A stretch of DNA of 33,750 nt from Chthonomonadaceae bacterium (GTDB lineage: Bacteria > Armatimonadota > Chthonomonadetes > Chthonomonadales > Chthonomonadaceae), in the NCBI GenBank assembly GCA_025352825.1, contig JANXSG010000143.1, forward strand, positions 1 to 33,750. The letters are read 5' to 3'. The translations under genes were made by a program, and so were the position numbers. Every line of letters begins with the position of its first letter. Positions within the stretch are counted from its first letter, which is position 1. The notes beneath the pieces are model-generated. The model did no database searches. It was not told the DNA's origin and saw only the letters and a program-made list of their open reading frames with translations. This document shows, one piece after another, positions 7,210-17,252 of the stretch.

Positions 7210-8247
7210 ATGGCAAAGAAGAAGATAGGTGTCGCTATTATTGGCAGTGGCAGCATCGCCACACATCGCCACGCACCAGAGTATGCCGTCAATCCCAATG
7301 TAGAAATAGTTGCATTCGTAGATAGATTTCCGGAACGCGCCGAGAAGCTCGCCAAGAAGTATGGCGCAAAATCGTTTTCGAAATACGAAGATGTTCTCGC
7401 TCTCAAGGGTGTTGAGGCCGTCAGCGTGTGTACTCCCAACGCGTTTCACGCACCCATAAGTATTGCAGCACTCAAAGCGGGGAAACATACGCTGTGCGAG
7501 AAGCCCATGGCCACCTCCGATAAAGAAGCCAAGGATATGATCGCCGCATCCGAAAAAGCCGGCAAATACCTGATGATCGGGCACAACCAGCGCCTCATGT
7601 CTGCCCATGTCAAAGCGAAGCAGTTGATTCAGGATGGCGTCATTGGGAAGGTGATCACTTTTCGCACCTCTTTTCAGCATCCCGGGCCGGAGGGATGGAG
7701 CATCGAAGGGCCTACAGGCTGGTTCTTCGATAAGAAGCAGGCCTTCGTCGGATCTATGGGCGATTTGGGCGTGCACAAAGCCGATCTTATTCGGTGGCTG
7801 ATCGGGGAAGAGTTCGTGGAGGCTGCCTCCATGGTTGAGCATCTGGACAAGCCGATGGGCGATGTCGACGACAACGCAGTGTGTATTCTCCGCTCTGCCA
7901 GCGGCGCCATCGGAACACTCGTCGCTTCCTGGACTCACTACTCTAGCGAAGACAATACCACTATTATCTACGGCAACAAAGGAATACTAAAACTAGGCAC
8001 TGATTCTAGGTTCGGCGTAGTAGTCGAGCTTGCTAGTGGCGAGAAACAGTTCTACGAAGTGGGTAAAATGCAGTCCAATGATGAAGGCGGCCAGAGTGAT
8101 TCCGGCGTCATCAATCTCTTTATCAGTTCGATATTGAATAATACACCACCTGAAATCAGCGGTGAAGAGGGGCGTCGAGCGCTAGCCGTCATTTTGGCGT
8201 GCCTTAAATCTTCTCAAACAAAACAGTTTGCAAAAGTCGAAATATAG
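7210..8247 (+). CDS. Gfo/Idh/MocA-family NAD(P)-dependent oxidoreductase
   Basis: The 345-residue protein is typical in length. The N-terminal Rossmann fold carries KKIGVAIIGSGSIA (nucleotide loop, 4-17) and VAFVDRFPERAEKLAKKYG (34-52). The family signature CEKPMA lies at 96-101, with the catalytic-type Lys in EKP. The second domain has GDLGVHKADLIRWL, where D185 and H189 occupy the usual substrate/acid positions. Members oxidise or reduce sugars and inositols; the substrate cannot be told. ATG 7210 is chosen because gagga ends eight bases upstream and MAKKKIGV begins directly at the fold. Upstream in-frame codons from 7156 look non-coding. It stands alone and converges on the DUF5131 gene. 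Confidence 0.92.
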   Translation: MAKKKIGVAIIGSGSIATHRHAPEYAVNPNVEIVAFVDRFPERAEKLAKKYGAKSFSKYEDVLALKGVEAVSVCTPNAFHAPISIAALKAGKHTLCEKPMATSDKEAKDMIAASEKAGKYLMIGHNQRLMSAHVKAKQLIQDGVIGKVITFRTSFQHPGPEGWSIEGPTGWFFDKKQAFVGSMGDLGVHKADLIRWLIGEEFVEAASMVEHLDKPMGDVDDNAVCILRSASGAIGTLVASWTHYSSEDNTTIIYGNKGILKLGTDSRFGVVVELASGEKQFYEVGKMQSNDEGGQSDSGVINLFISSILNNTPPEISGEEGRRALAVILACLKSSQTKQFAKVEI

Positions 8248-8332
8248 CGGGAATTTATTCCAGTCGGCGCAGCTATATCCGAATTAAACATTCGATCATT
8301 GATTAAGCACCAATCGCCTTCTAAATCCTCAC

Positions 8333-8374
8333 TTCCCATATCTTCTTTCGAAACTGCAGGAGAAGGTGTGGGAA
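8333..8374. terminator. Hairpin between convergent genes
   Basis: ttcccatatcttct (8333-8346) pairs with agaaggtgtgggaa (8361-8374) over 14 positions with two wobble pairs. It sits between the convergent ends at 8247 and 8414. It could be a bidirectional terminator or a worn copy of the intergenic palindrome (cctcac precedes it). There is no clear T-tract. Confidence 0.45.
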
Positions 8375-8413
8375 ATGACGGATGCAATTTGCTTCTTTAG
8401 TGGACTTTCACAA

Positions 8414-9139
8414 CTATCTCTGACAAGTATAAGATATCGGCATCTCGTCATAAGTCCTGCCCTTCAATTCTCGTCCGGTCAAATCTTTACGTTTACCCCC
8501 CCACTGTTTGAAAAAGAATGGAACATGCGCCAGTATGCATTGCTGGTGTATATTTTCCACCCAAATGCCTTCCATCGTTCTTGAACCTGGCCCTGATTCT
8601 CCACCTACAATGACCCAGTGAATTCCCTTTAGAGGAAGAGATAAAATTGGACCAATCAATGGTTCTATCGATAAAAATCGAACGGATGCCGGAACATATT
8701 GTAAGTCAGTAATTCGATTTATAACTTCCGAATTTTCCACACTGACACCCATCCAGATATTATCAGACCATGGCAATTTATCGGATAATTCTAATAGACG
8801 TTCACTACGTTTGGTAAGTATCTGGAAGGTATGGCGAGGGCAACTTTTCATAGTTTCAAATACATTATTGATGAATTCGAATGGTACGTCTGGATGAAAA
8901 AGATCACTCATAGAATTTACGAACACCAGTCTTGGAGCTTTCCATGAGAGAGGCGCATCCAGCAGATCTTCATGCAATGTAACTTTGAAGCCATCTCTAT
9001 AACGCGCTACCTTCATGGCTTCAAGGCGCTTCGCCATTCTTTCAGCGTAACAGTTTTTACATCCCTGACTTACCTTTGTGCATCCGGTAACTGGATTCCA
9101 TGTAGTTTGAGTCCATTCAATATGAGACTGAGTAACCAT
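8414..9139 (-). CDS. DUF5131 (phage Gp37/Gp68-like) three-Cys-motif protein
   Basis: The start is ATG 9139-9137: aaaggagg lies seven bases upstream and the ATG overlaps the TcmP stop (TAATG). The product has 241 residues. The opening IEWTQTTWNPVTGC, then KVSQGCKNCYAERMAKRL, gives the hallmark cysteines C20, C27 and C30 (Cx6Cx2C). Later conserved blocks are VFVNSMSDLFHPDVP, FQILTKRSERL, WMGVSVEN, FLSIEPLIGP, WVIVGGESGPGSR and FFFKQWGGK. All fit the Gp37/Gp68 family, thought to be related to radical-SAM barrels with an iron-sulfur cluster. Biochemical activity is not established as far as I know. The translational coupling with TcmP marks a two-gene unit. Confidence 0.92.
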   Translation of the reverse strand: MVTQSHIEWTQTTWNPVTGCTKVSQGCKNCYAERMAKRLEAMKVARYRDGFKVTLHEDLLDAPLSWKAPRLVFVNSMSDLFHPDVPFEFINNVFETMKSCPRHTFQILTKRSERLLELSDKLPWSDNIWMGVSVENSEVINRITDLQYVPASVRFLSIEPLIGPILSLPLKGIHWVIVGGESGPGSRTMEGIWVENIHQQCILAHVPFFFKQWGGKRKDLTGRELKGRTYDEMPISYTCQR

Positions 9140-10038
9140 TATGTTCCTCCTTTCCATTTATTTGGTTTGTTCGTTAATAACCAATGTGCAATTTTGACTC
9201 CATTTTTATTGCCTGAAGCAAAGCAGAGAAGATACATTGGTGAATTGTTAGAATTGTTCTGAGTCAGTGGTTTAGGAGCGACTCCATCCTCATCAAATAT
9301 AGAGCGTAGACGTTCTACAAAGTATGTAGCAAGTTCAGAATAGTTGGCAGATTTGATTGGAGAACTCTCCTCACCGAATAAATTATGTGAAGAATTCGGT
9401 TTATAGAATTTTTCTTTCCACTCTTCATTTCCCAAGAAGATCGTGAGTCGTCTTTGCCAATCATCAGGAGGTAAGCTAGTCTGAGTCATCAGTCTATTCA
9501 CGCCCATCCCAATGGGAACCAATAACCATAGATCAATTGCTTTAGTATTTGCAATGGCTTCCAGTAGTTTCCATTCAACTTGCATTCCAAATGGATCAAT
9601 GAATACAACTGCACGATTACTGCTCCAATTTGTTTTTTCAATCCATTTTTTTAAATAATCATTAGCATCGGCTTGGACTATTTCAATTCTATTTGCTTTA
9701 TCTGGATATTTCAGTTTGAGTCTTTCCAATTCTCTCGCTTTGGTCAGACTTCTTTCAATAAAGAGAAATTTATTGAAGGATGGATTGATAGATAAAGCAA
9801 TATCAGCACTTCCATCCAAGAAATCAGCAAATTTTAATTCTTCAGAATCGAATAAGGAATCCATTGAAACTCCACATGATTTCAACGGGATTGTGCCTGT
9901 TCCAGCGAATGTGTCAACGAATGTGGTAATCGCCCAAGGTCGATTTTTGAATATCTGCATGTATGTTTCAAGATATCCATGTAACCTGGAAAGCTTATCC
10001 TCAGTCCAATTTCCACCAAATGATTGTTGGGGCATCAC
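9139..10038 (-). CDS. tcmP: Three-Cys-motif partner protein TcmP
   Basis: The 299-residue protein (GTG 10038 or the next codon, ATG 10035) begins QQSFGGNWTEDKLSRLHGYLETY, the usual TcmP opening. A class I methyltransferase-like core follows: VDTFAGTGT (41-49) as the glycine loop, FLFIERS (91-97) with the acidic residue after strand 2, QADANDYL, then FIDPFGMQVEW (146-156) in the place of the catalytic DPPY/DPPF motif. It could modify a nucleic acid or a small molecule; the target is unknown. It is always described as the partner of a DUF5131 three-Cys protein, and here that gene follows with a one-base overlap. The region is AT-richer than the flanking oxidoreductase, consistent with transfer. 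Confidence 0.9.
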   Translation of the reverse strand: MMPQQSFGGNWTEDKLSRLHGYLETYMQIFKNRPWAITTFVDTFAGTGTIPLKSCGVSMDSLFDSEELKFADFLDGSADIALSINPSFNKFLFIERSLTKARELERLKLKYPDKANRIEIVQADANDYLKKWIEKTNWSSNRAVVFIDPFGMQVEWKLLEAIANTKAIDLWLLVPIGMGVNRLMTQTSLPPDDWQRRLTIFLGNEEWKEKFYKPNSSHNLFGEESSPIKSANYSELATYFVERLRSIFDEDGVAPKPLTQNNSNNSPMYLLCFASGNKNGVKIAHWLLTNKPNKWKGGT

Positions 10039-10226
10039 GTGTTACTTTCAGAATGAATTGATAGTAGAATAGCATATATTCGTCTACTTATTCATCGGAA
10101 GTGATATTTCCATCAAATATTAAAATTTCTAAATAGAATCAATTTGATTCGAATAATAGTGAATACTTCGTATGGCTAACAAGCTACCCAAAGGATACGA
10201 GGCAATCTGAAGTTTGCTGAACGCAA

Positions 10227-12239
10227 TTAGAACGGTCGTGGCCAGCTTAGCGCCAGATCTGCTGTTCTAGTTTCCCAGGCAATTAGTTTCGTGTAAAGAT
10301 CATTGCGAACGCTCGCCAAGGCAGAGACATTCACCAGGTTTGTGTTTTCATCATGATCATTAAGAATATCGTAAAACTCTGCTGGTCTATTCGCTGTGGG
10401 GGTCCAAACAATCAGTTTATAGTGCAAAGTTCGAATTATTCTATATTTTTTCACATCTATAAGTTTAGGGTCATCAAAATTGAACTCGGAAATTGCATAT
10501 TCTATGTTCTGGTTTTCCCCTCTTATCGACGGCGTGATGTCGTTCCCCACCCACGCAGCGGGCGGAGTAATCCCCACCAGTGAAAGTATCGTTGGCGGTA
10601 TATCCAGACTCGAAATTGGTATTGGGCAGGCCGTGTGACTATCGGTAAGCATAGGTGCGTAGATAGTTATAGGGACACGAATAGACCCTTCGAAAGGAAC
10701 CTGCTTATCTGTGTATCCTTTCACACCGCCCATTAAACCATTATCACTGATAAAAATAATGATCGTGTTATTAAACAGTCCATTGTCATTCAGCGCTTTC
10801 GCCACTCTGCCGAACTGTTCATCCATATGGCTAATTGCCTGGTAATAGAGATTCCAGTTCATCTTATTAACATTAATTATTGGTGGTCTTATCGCAGGAT
10901 TGAGTTTACCTTTGTAAAGATTCTGGAAACGAATTGGATTTGGTCCGTAAGAAGAATGCGGAGCTGTGAAGCCCAGCCAGAGCAGGAATGGTTTCTGCTT
11001 AGATTCATCACTATTTATAAAATTAACCGCATCATCGCCAAAAATATCCTGTGTGTATCCTGATGGTGGCAGTTTATTCTTAACGTTAGGGCCGACTGAA
11101 AGCGAAGTAGAGTTAAAGTACGCTGTATTACCGCCTGTCAGCCAAATTCTCGGTTCAGATATACCGTCTTGTACTGGATGGGTATCAAGATGCCATTTTC
11201 CTGTCAGGACGGTATTATATCCCGCATTTTGCAGTATCGCTGGCAAGTTTACTGTTATCTTCGTTTTATAAAATGGATATGCCTGTCCGTTGTTATTAAA
11301 AAACCCTGTCTGGTGAGGAGGCTGCCCTGTCCATAACGAGGATCTGCTCGGCAGACAGAGAGGGCAGTGAACTGTTGCATTTGGAAATGTAGTGCCCATT
11401 TGCGACAGCAGATCTAAATTCGGCGTAACGACAAACGGATCTCCTGCATAATGCAGACAGTCATATCTCAGATCGTCAGCTATTACGAACAGTATATTTG
11501 GCTTTTGTAATACCACTAGGTCAGCTTGATAGACAAGATCGCTCCAGCTGGCAGTGATGAGAGCCTCTGAATTCAATTTTGTGGATTTTGTATTTATGGT
11601 TAGGCTGGCATCTGTCTGCCCTGCTAGTATCTGCACAGTATAGACCACAGGTTTTGCAATATTCTCATCGCTGCTTGAGAGTGTAACTATCGCACCTCCT
11701 GTCGGGGCAGGACTGTTGAGATGCACGACAGCCTTAACACTACCTCCACCGACTACTTTTGTTGGAGTGAGAGTGAGTGTCATAGTTGGTTTAAGCAATA
11801 CAGATAGATCCACCTGGCTGGTGAGATCATTCCAGGTGGCCGTGATAAGTGCGTCCGTATTGGCGGCGGTTACCTGTGTGGTGATATCGAACTGAGCGTC
11901 CGTCTGCCCTTCAGAAATCTGTACTGAATTCACCGCTGGCGCAGCAACATTTATATTGCTGCTGGAGAGAGTAATGGTCGCCCCGCCTACCGGCGCAGGA
12001 GTGTTGAGATGGAGAGTTCCGGTAACCATTCCCCCGCCAATAACACTCAATGGCGATAGGGAAAGTGTAAAATCGGAATCACTTTCAATTAAATGAAGAG
12101 GTTGAAGGTAAGTGCATAGATTCAACTCGTTTTGTATTTTTATAATTTCTGAACCAGCACAACCGGACATGGCTGCAAGGATTGTGGTGAAGATAGACAA
12201 AAGTGTGAATATATTCAAATAACTTTTTTTAATCATCAT
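10227..12239 (-). CDS. Sulfatase lipoprotein with two N-terminal beta-sandwich repeats
   Basis: The 670-residue protein has a signal sequence ending in a lipobox-like AMSGC (Cys27). Two tandem repeats of about 90 residues follow (57-148 and 153-244), each with the pattern TLSLSP..VIGGG, LNTPAPVGGATITLSSS, QISEGQTDAQF and ALITATWNDL. They look like cell-surface Ig-like modules. The alkaline-phosphatase-fold sulfatase covers about 246-670. Metal ligands are D255/D256 in VIADDLRYD, and C295 in CLPSR is the Cys converted to formylglycine. Further family blocks are TGKWHLD and FISDNGLMGG. It should cleave sulfate esters, probably of polysaccharides, at the cell surface. The maturation enzyme is encoded 11 bp upstream. 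Confidence 0.92.
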   Translation of the reverse strand: MMIKKSYLNIFTLLSIFTTILAAMSGCAGSEIIKIQNELNLCTYLQPLHLIESDSDFTLSLSPLSVIGGGMVTGTLHLNTPAPVGGATITLSSSNINVAAPAVNSVQISEGQTDAQFDITTQVTAANTDALITATWNDLTSQVDLSVLLKPTMTLTLTPTKVVGGGSVKAVVHLNSPAPTGGAIVTLSSSDENIAKPVVYTVQILAGQTDASLTINTKSTKLNSEALITASWSDLVYQADLVVLQKPNILFVIADDLRYDCLHYAGDPFVVTPNLDLLSQMGTTFPNATVHCPLCLPSRSSLWTGQPPHQTGFFNNNGQAYPFYKTKITVNLPAILQNAGYNTVLTGKWHLDTHPVQDGISEPRIWLTGGNTAYFNSTSLSVGPNVKNKLPPSGYTQDIFGDDAVNFINSDESKQKPFLLWLGFTAPHSSYGPNPIRFQNLYKGKLNPAIRPPIINVNKMNWNLYYQAISHMDEQFGRVAKALNDNGLFNNTIIIFISDNGLMGGVKGYTDKQVPFEGSIRVPITIYAPMLTDSHTACPIPISSLDIPPTILSLVGITPPAAWVGNDITPSIRGENQNIEYAISEFNFDDPKLIDVKKYRIIRTLHYKLIVWTPTANRPAEFYDILNDHDENTNLVNVSALASVRNDLYTKLIAWETRTADLALSWPRPF

Positions 12240-12250
12240 TTCTAATCTTT

Positions 12251-13144
12251 CTACTTGTGAACAGTATTTTTCGGAAGCTCATAAACACATCGAAATCCTA
12301 GATTGTTTAAACCACTTTCAGCTTCGGCGCTGTTTCTTGATGCGACTCGATATCCCTGGCAGAAATTTTTGCAGCATAACCACGACCCACCTCTTACTAC
12401 ATGCAGCTTTCCATACGCTGGCCCTTTTGGAGATGTCAGCGGGCTATTTTTGTAGTAGTTTTCATCATACCAGTCCGAACACCATTGCCACACATTTCCA
12501 GTCATATCGTAGAGTCCGTATCGGTTAGGAGGAAATTTACCATTGGGGGATCTAGTTCGATATCCATCCGCCCCATTATTGTTCGTAGGAAAAACTCCCT
12601 GCCACCAGTTGCCGTTATACCGTCCATTCGGCAGCAGGGTATCTCCCCAGGCATACTCTTTTTGAACTAACCTGCCACGAGCAGCAAACTCCCACTCTGC
12701 TTCGGTAGGCAGTCTCTTCCCGGCCCATTTTGCATAGGCAGAAGCATCGTTCCAGGAGACCTGTGTTACAGGTTCTGATTCAACAGCTTTACTAGATGGA
12801 CCGTCCGGGTGTGTCCAATCCGCTCCATCTACTAAAATCCACCGACCCTCCTTAAGATCGAAAACTGCAGCATTTCCGATTTTCTCTGCATCTGTCAGAA
12901 ATTCTGTTTTCTTAACGAATTCTGCAAACTGTTTTACGGATACATCGTATTTATCTATATAAAAGCTATCCAGGTTCACTCTATGTACCGGAGATTCATA
13001 GGGAAACCCGTTGCTGCTTCCCATTAAAAAGGTGGCTTCATGCAGCTTAACCATAGAGGTTAGATCGGGAGCGGATGGCCTTGTACTTGTGATCTGTGAG
13101 ATATGAGTTACACAGACTAGATAGAAATAAAAAATAGTAATCAT
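12251..13144 (-). CDS. Formylglycine-generating enzyme family protein (FGE/SUMF1)
   Basis: The 297-residue protein has an N-terminal export signal (hydrophobic to about residue 20). The FGE-sulfatase domain runs from about 33: FLMGSSNGFPYESPVHRVNLDSF, VSWNDASAYAKWAGKRLPTEAEWEFAARG, NRYGLYDMTGNVWQWCSDWY and VVRGGSWLCCKNFCQGYRVASRN. Cys257 and Cys262 are spaced like the two copper-binding catalytic Cys of human FGE (C336/C341), so it is likely a true maturase rather than a cysteine-less relative. It converts the CxPSR Cys of sulfatases to formylglycine. The sulfatase follows directly, so enzyme and substrate are co-expressed. No clear Shine-Dalgarno sequence precedes ATG 13144. Confidence 0.9.
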   Translation of the reverse strand: MITIFYFYLVCVTHISQITSTRPSAPDLTSMVKLHEATFLMGSSNGFPYESPVHRVNLDSFYIDKYDVSVKQFAEFVKKTEFLTDAEKIGNAAVFDLKEGRWILVDGADWTHPDGPSSKAVESEPVTQVSWNDASAYAKWAGKRLPTEAEWEFAARGRLVQKEYAWGDTLLPNGRYNGNWWQGVFPTNNNGADGYRTRSPNGKFPPNRYGLYDMTGNVWQWCSDWYDENYYKNSPLTSPKGPAYGKLHVVRGGSWLCCKNFCQGYRVASRNSAEAESGLNNLGFRCVYELPKNTVHK

Positions 13145-13628
13145 AAATCTGTTGATTCAATACAGAAATTCTGGACAAAGTTGGAAATTTGCCAAGACGA
13201 TCTATACCATATAATCCAGTCCTAATGAGTGAAGTGTAAATGAAAATATTACTCTGGAGAGAATATCAGATTATCGTTTGAAATCTATGCGAACATCTGA
13301 CAAAAAGGCATAGAATTCAGACCTGAAAATGGAGATTGTACGTAGTGGGCTGACAAATCTACAGAATTGAAGATACCGTAGCGGATTCTGGACAGACCTC
13401 AGTACTACAACAACAGCGTCAGGCGACTGAAAGAATCAATGGCAGTAAAGATTACAGCAAGAACCATGCCAGTTTAGAGTTTTTGAAACATTTATTTTAT
13501 CTCATTAATTATATCTGCAACTACACTCCACATTCTACAAGCTTTTCAGTATTGATCTTTAATATTCTCAACAACCTTCGGTATCAAAGCTCAAAATCCA
13601 CCGATATCAGATATGGAGACATTGTTTG
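13145..13628. other. 484-bp gap without a recognisable gene
   Basis: This region lies upstream of the FGE gene and downstream of the molybdopterin oxidoreductase gene, and should hold the FGE promoter. Frames at about 13340-13680 on the plus strand are open in patches (for example DRPQYYNNSVRRL) but shift frame and show no family. They could be a mobile-element remnant. I see no strong hairpin or repeat shared with the rest of the window. Confidence 0.4.
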
Positions 13629-15899
13629 CTACGTTGCAGGATCACATTGCAGCTTCACGATTTCTACTTCGGCGTTGTAATCGGGGACGCGAGCGATGGG
13701 ATCGCTGGCGGAGTGGTGGAGCAAGACATTCCCTTCCGGCCAGTGGATCTGGAGGTTTCGGGGGCGAAGAGGAGCGATTTTAATACGGCATTTCAGTTCA
13801 CCGATATCATTTCGGAGCAGTACCGGATCACCTTCAGAAAGCGCCATCGACTTTGCATCTTCCGGTGATATGAATACGGCATCGCGATATGCCCCGGTGA
13901 GAGGATCGCGCTGTGCCTGAACCATACTGTTGAACTGTTTTCCACGTCGCGTGGAGACACGGAATTTCCCCTCACCAGGGGGCTTCAGGTCCGGCGGCGA
14001 TAAAGTTTTCACAAAGCGGGCTTTTCCATCGGGAGTCTCGAACTTATAGTTTTCGCACAGCCGCTGTCCACCCCATTGGAATTGATCGCCCTGCTTTTTC
14101 AGGTTCTGAATTCCATCGTAATGGGGATTCGCAAATGCGATCTCTTTTCTGATCTCATCAGCATGTTCAAAGTGGATATGATCTGCGCGGTCCGGATAGA
14201 CAGTCTCGGCGAGCTTCATCAGTATTTCCCACTCACTGCGCGCCTCCCCTATTCGACGGCCTCTAATCTCCGGACTGAAGATTACTCTGCGCTCTGTCGT
14301 CGTTTCGGTGCCGCCGCCCGGCTGTTCGTAGCGTGTGGCAGCGGGCAGAAGCAGCACCATCTCATTCGGTTCGGTAAGCATCTGTGAGGTCAGGACAATG
14401 TCCTGATGCACACGCATAGGAACAAGTTTTAGCGCTTCCTCCACATACTTCGGATCAGGCAGTGTTTCGAGGAAGTTTCCGCCAACACAGTATAGCAGAT
14501 CGAGCTCTTCACGATGCGCTGCATGGATCATATCCGCGGCAGTGAGACCTGGTGAATGTGGGGGTGTAAACTTCCACAGCTTGCCGAATTCCTCAGCGGA
14601 TTCCGGCGTGATTTTCGTATTATTTGGAAAGCTTGTTGCGTAGGCTCCCATCTCCGCGCTGCCTTGTACACCGCTATGACCGCGTATAGGCATTACTCCA
14701 CACTTCTCCCGCCCAATGAATCCACGCGCTAGAGCTAAATTGAGCATACTTCGGACATTGTCGACTCCGTGAACATGCTGAGTGATGCCCATACTCCAGA
14801 TGAAGACACCCGTTTTTGCCTGACCCACAATCGCGGCGAAATGCTCAATCTGTTCGCGTGATGCTCCGGATTCACTAACCAAGTTGTCCCAAGTTTCCGC
14901 CTCGACACTCGCCTTCACCTCATCAAAACCGATGGAATGGTTCTCAATAAACGAATGATCGTGCTTGCCGGCATGAAGCAATGCCTTCAACGCACCTGCA
15001 AAGAAAGCGCGGTCACCCCCGGTGTGCACTGGGAAAAACTCATCTGCGATCTTTGTGCCGAACAAGGCGCTCTCCATCGCAGAAGGAATCCAGTATCGCT
15101 CCAGCCCAGGTTCGCGCAGCGGGTTCACCACTATAATTTTTGCGCCAGCTTTTTTTGCGTAGTACATATATTTGGTGGTCACCGGCTGGTTATTGGGGAC
15201 ATCCGAGCCTATGAAAACCAGCAGATCGGAACCGATCCAATCGGAGTAGGAACAGGAGGAGCAGGAGATACCCAGCATCTCTTTGAGCGCATACGTGCTG
15301 GGGGAGTGGCAGATTCGCGCGGCGTTATCTATATTATTTGTGCCCAGGAAGCGAACCGCTTTCTGGGCTGCATAGTAGACTTCGTTGGTCAGTCCTCGAG
15401 CCGTGAGGTAGAAGGCCATTCGGTCTGGATCGCGGAGGGAACGAATCTTATCCGCGGCAATATTTAACGCCTCATTCCATTCGATTCGATGGAACCCCGC
15501 CTCTCCCTTTCTGCGCAGCATCGGATACGGTAGTCTTCCGAGATCACGAAGTTCCTTGCTCGTTATTTTCTTCAGGGATTCGACATCTTTCAGGAGTTCG
15601 ATATCGAAGGCGGGCATAGTGTTGAGGCGGAGCAGGTTGAGGCGTACAGTGCACAGGTGAGGTCCGGGCATTGTCCAGTCTTTGAGCCCAGATGTACCAA
15701 GCGCGCAGCCGTCGCAAACGCCTTGAGATAAAATACGCCAGGTGTAGGGAAGCTGGTCACGGTTCGCCCAGATGGTCTTGAGCATATCCAGATAGTGGTT
15801 AGGCTTTACCTGACCGATGCCGTTCGGCATAACACTGACCCAGCTTGCAGGGTCCCAGGCTGGACGTCTCTGTCGTGCGGAATTTTTGGACAAAGTCAA
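13629..15899 (-). CDS. FdhF/YdeP-family molybdopterin oxidoreductase
   Basis: The 756-residue protein is close to E. coli YdeP in length. The N-terminal [22 protein letters not shown] (Cys62, Cys65) is the reduced iron-sulfur motif of this branch. Typical formate-dehydrogenase-like blocks follow: [95 protein letters not shown] and, at the C-terminus, the MopB-binding barrel ([30 protein letters not shown]). It needs bis-MGD and is probably cytoplasmic; in E. coli YdeP is linked to acid resistance. The start is TTG 15899 or TTG 15893, the latter better spaced from aaagag. It follows galU by 31 bp on the same strand, so co-transcription is likely. No fdhD is visible nearby. Confidence 0.9.
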   Translation of the reverse strand: MTLSKNSARQRRPAWDPASWVSVMPNGIGQVKPNHYLDMLKTIWANRDQLPYTWRILSQGVCDGCALGTSGLKDWTMPGPHLCTVRLNLLRLNTMPAFDIELLKDVESLKKITSKELRDLGRLPYPMLRRKGEAGFHRIEWNEALNIAADKIRSLRDPDRMAFYLTARGLTNEVYYAAQKAVRFLGTNNIDNAARICHSPSTYALKEMLGISCSSCSYSDWIGSDLLVFIGSDVPNNQPVTTKYMYYAKKAGAKIIVVNPLREPGLERYWIPSAMESALFGTKIADEFFPVHTGGDRAFFAGALKALLHAGKHDHSFIENHSIGFDEVKASVEAETWDNLVSESGASREQIEHFAAIVGQAKTGVFIWSMGITQHVHGVDNVRSMLNLALARGFIGREKCGVMPIRGHSGVQGSAEMGAYATSFPNNTKITPESAEEFGKLWKFTPPHSPGLTAADMIHAAHREELDLLYCVGGNFLETLPDPKYVEEALKLVPMRVHQDIVLTSQMLTEPNEMVLLLPAATRYEQPGGGTETTTERRVIFSPEIRGRRIGEARSEWEILMKLAETVYPDRADHIHFEHADEIRKEIAFANPHYDGIQNLKKQGDQFQWGGQRLCENYKFETPDGKARFVKTLSPPDLKPPGEGKFRVSTRRGKQFNSMVQAQRDPLTGAYRDAVFISPEDAKSMALSEGDPVLLRNDIGELKCRIKIAPLRPRNLQIHWPEGNVLLHHSASDPIARVPDYNAEVEIVKLQCDPAT

Positions 15900-15930
15900 T
15901 CTCTTTCTGCGGGAAGGATGAATCCCGAAA

Positions 15931-16803
15931 CTAAAATTCTTTCAGGGTCTCTTCTGCGGCCTTCCGGGCAGATGCTCCAAATTCTGGATCCTTCAACGCT
16001 GCTTGAATAAATGCCGTGAAGAAGCTCTCGTAGTTTCCAATATCGCGGCGTGCTTCGCCTTTTTGGAGAGGAACAGCCCACAGCGGATTTCCCTGCCTGC
16101 ATAGCGCCGAAACGGAATCGGTGACGTTCAGTTCGCCGCGCACATCCCGGCCGGATTTATGCAGAAGATCGAATATCTTTGTGCTAAATGCATAACGTGC
16201 AGCAACTACGAGATTACTCGGCGCTGCTTCTCTGGCAGGCTTTTCGACAATATCAGCGACAGCAAAGGGTTCATCGGGATATTCGCTTAATTTGATTTCC
16301 TGTGACAGCACACCGTATCTGGAAACTTTCTCCCAGGATACTGCCTCACATATCACAGCAGCACCGCACTGCTTATCAGCAAATGTCTCAACCATTCTTC
16401 GCATCGGGCCGGAGGGATATGGCGATTCTATGATGCAGTCTCCAAAGGCGACCACGAACGGTTTGTCATTCACCCATTCTTCCGCATGCAGAATGGCATC
16501 GCCGAGTCCATGCTGTTCTTGTTGTATGATGTAATGGCAGGCTATCTTTTTATCATCGGTCGCTTCATCGAAATACTCATCCCCGAGGTAAGCACGAATC
16601 TGAGGTTTTCTATCGGAGACAATGATGAGCACTTCTCTAATATCGGCGCCGATCAACTCATCCAGGATATGAGCGATAACCGGTTTCCTGCCAATAGGCA
16701 GCATCTCTTTGGGAATAGCGTTCGAGAGCGGCCTCAGACGGGTTCCAAATCCGGCAGCGGGTATTACTGCACGAGTGATCTGATTACTATATGGATTCGA
16801 CAT
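15931..16803 (-). CDS. galU: UTP-glucose-1-phosphate uridylyltransferase
   Basis: The 290-residue protein matches the GalU family: nucleotide loop [27 protein letters not shown] (11-37), [49 protein letters not shown] (uracil/base contact), [11 protein letters not shown] (catalytic Asp in GD), YGVLS, VEKPA and [13 protein letters not shown]. It makes UDP-glucose from glucose-1-phosphate and UTP in the cytoplasm, for exopolysaccharide or cell-wall glycan synthesis. ATG 16803 lies 15 bp after gaagga, longer than usual, but no better start exists. It is divergent from the VapB-like gene at 16962 and upstream of the molybdopterin oxidoreductase gene. Confidence 0.93.
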   Translation of the reverse strand: MSNPYSNQITRAVIPAAGFGTRLRPLSNAIPKEMLPIGRKPVIAHILDELIGADIREVLIIVSDRKPQIRAYLGDEYFDEATDDKKIACHYIIQQEQHGLGDAILHAEEWVNDKPFVVAFGDCIIESPYPSGPMRRMVETFADKQCGAAVICEAVSWEKVSRYGVLSQEIKLSEYPDEPFAVADIVEKPAREAAPSNLVVAARYAFSTKIFDLLHKSGRDVRGELNVTDSVSALCRQGNPLWAVPLQKGEARRDIGNYESFFTAFIQAALKDPEFGASARKAAEETLKEF

Positions 16804-16961
16804 GGTGGCGGGTAGATGTCCTTCTCGTATAAAGGTTGGGAAATCTAAAGCTCATTTATTCTCACTGCCATTTATTATAACATAATTGGCACTACCGAGA
16901 TGCTTAGTTCCGGAGTATAATATCAGGTTTAAAGTGACATCAAGATGAAGGAGAAATACTA

Positions 16962-17252
16962 ATGGTTACTATTATATTGGAACCAGTACTTGAACAGATT
17001 GTTTCCGAACATGCCCGGCAACAAGGCACCACTCCGGAAATATTGATACGAAATGATATTCGCCAAAAGTATCTGCCTGCTCAGATTTTAAAGCATTCCA
17101 TTGAAGGGCTGAATATGGCGGATTTTCTGAAAGATTATATCGGATGCATAAATAGCAGTAGTATTTACCCTGAAGGTTCACATCTCTCGGAAGACACAGG
17201 GAGTAATTTTACAGAATTAATGGTTATTAAACGTAAACAGGGGAAACTATAA
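16962..17252 (+). CDS. VapB-like antitoxin
   Basis: The 96-residue protein starts behind a strong aaggag (16948-16953). The start, MVTIILEPVLEQIVSEHARQ, then GTTPEILI, matches the short antitoxins that precede PIN toxins: a beta strand followed by the typical helix and GTTPE turn. The acidic C-terminal half would be the toxin-binding tail. Its stop overlaps the ATG of the next frame (TAATG, 17250-17254), a normal arrangement for vapBC. A TATAAT lies at 16916-16921, but I see no clear -35. The frame is intact although its toxin is not. Confidence 0.75.
   Translation: MVTIILEPVLEQIVSEHARQQGTTPEILIRNDIRQKYLPAQILKHSIEGLNMADFLKDYIGCINSSSIYPEGSHLSEDTGSNFTELMVIKRKQGKL

Noticed and set aside
7153-7938. 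261-codon minus-strand frame opposite the oxidoreductase
   Set aside because: It is a long shadow: the plus strand has a full Gfo/Idh/MocA protein, while the minus translation is His/Cys-rich without a domain.
13483-13680. Plus-strand frame in the gap after the FGE gene
   Set aside because: It has no recognisable domain, has AT-rich codon use, and overlaps the 3' end of the molybdopterin oxidoreductase on the other strand.
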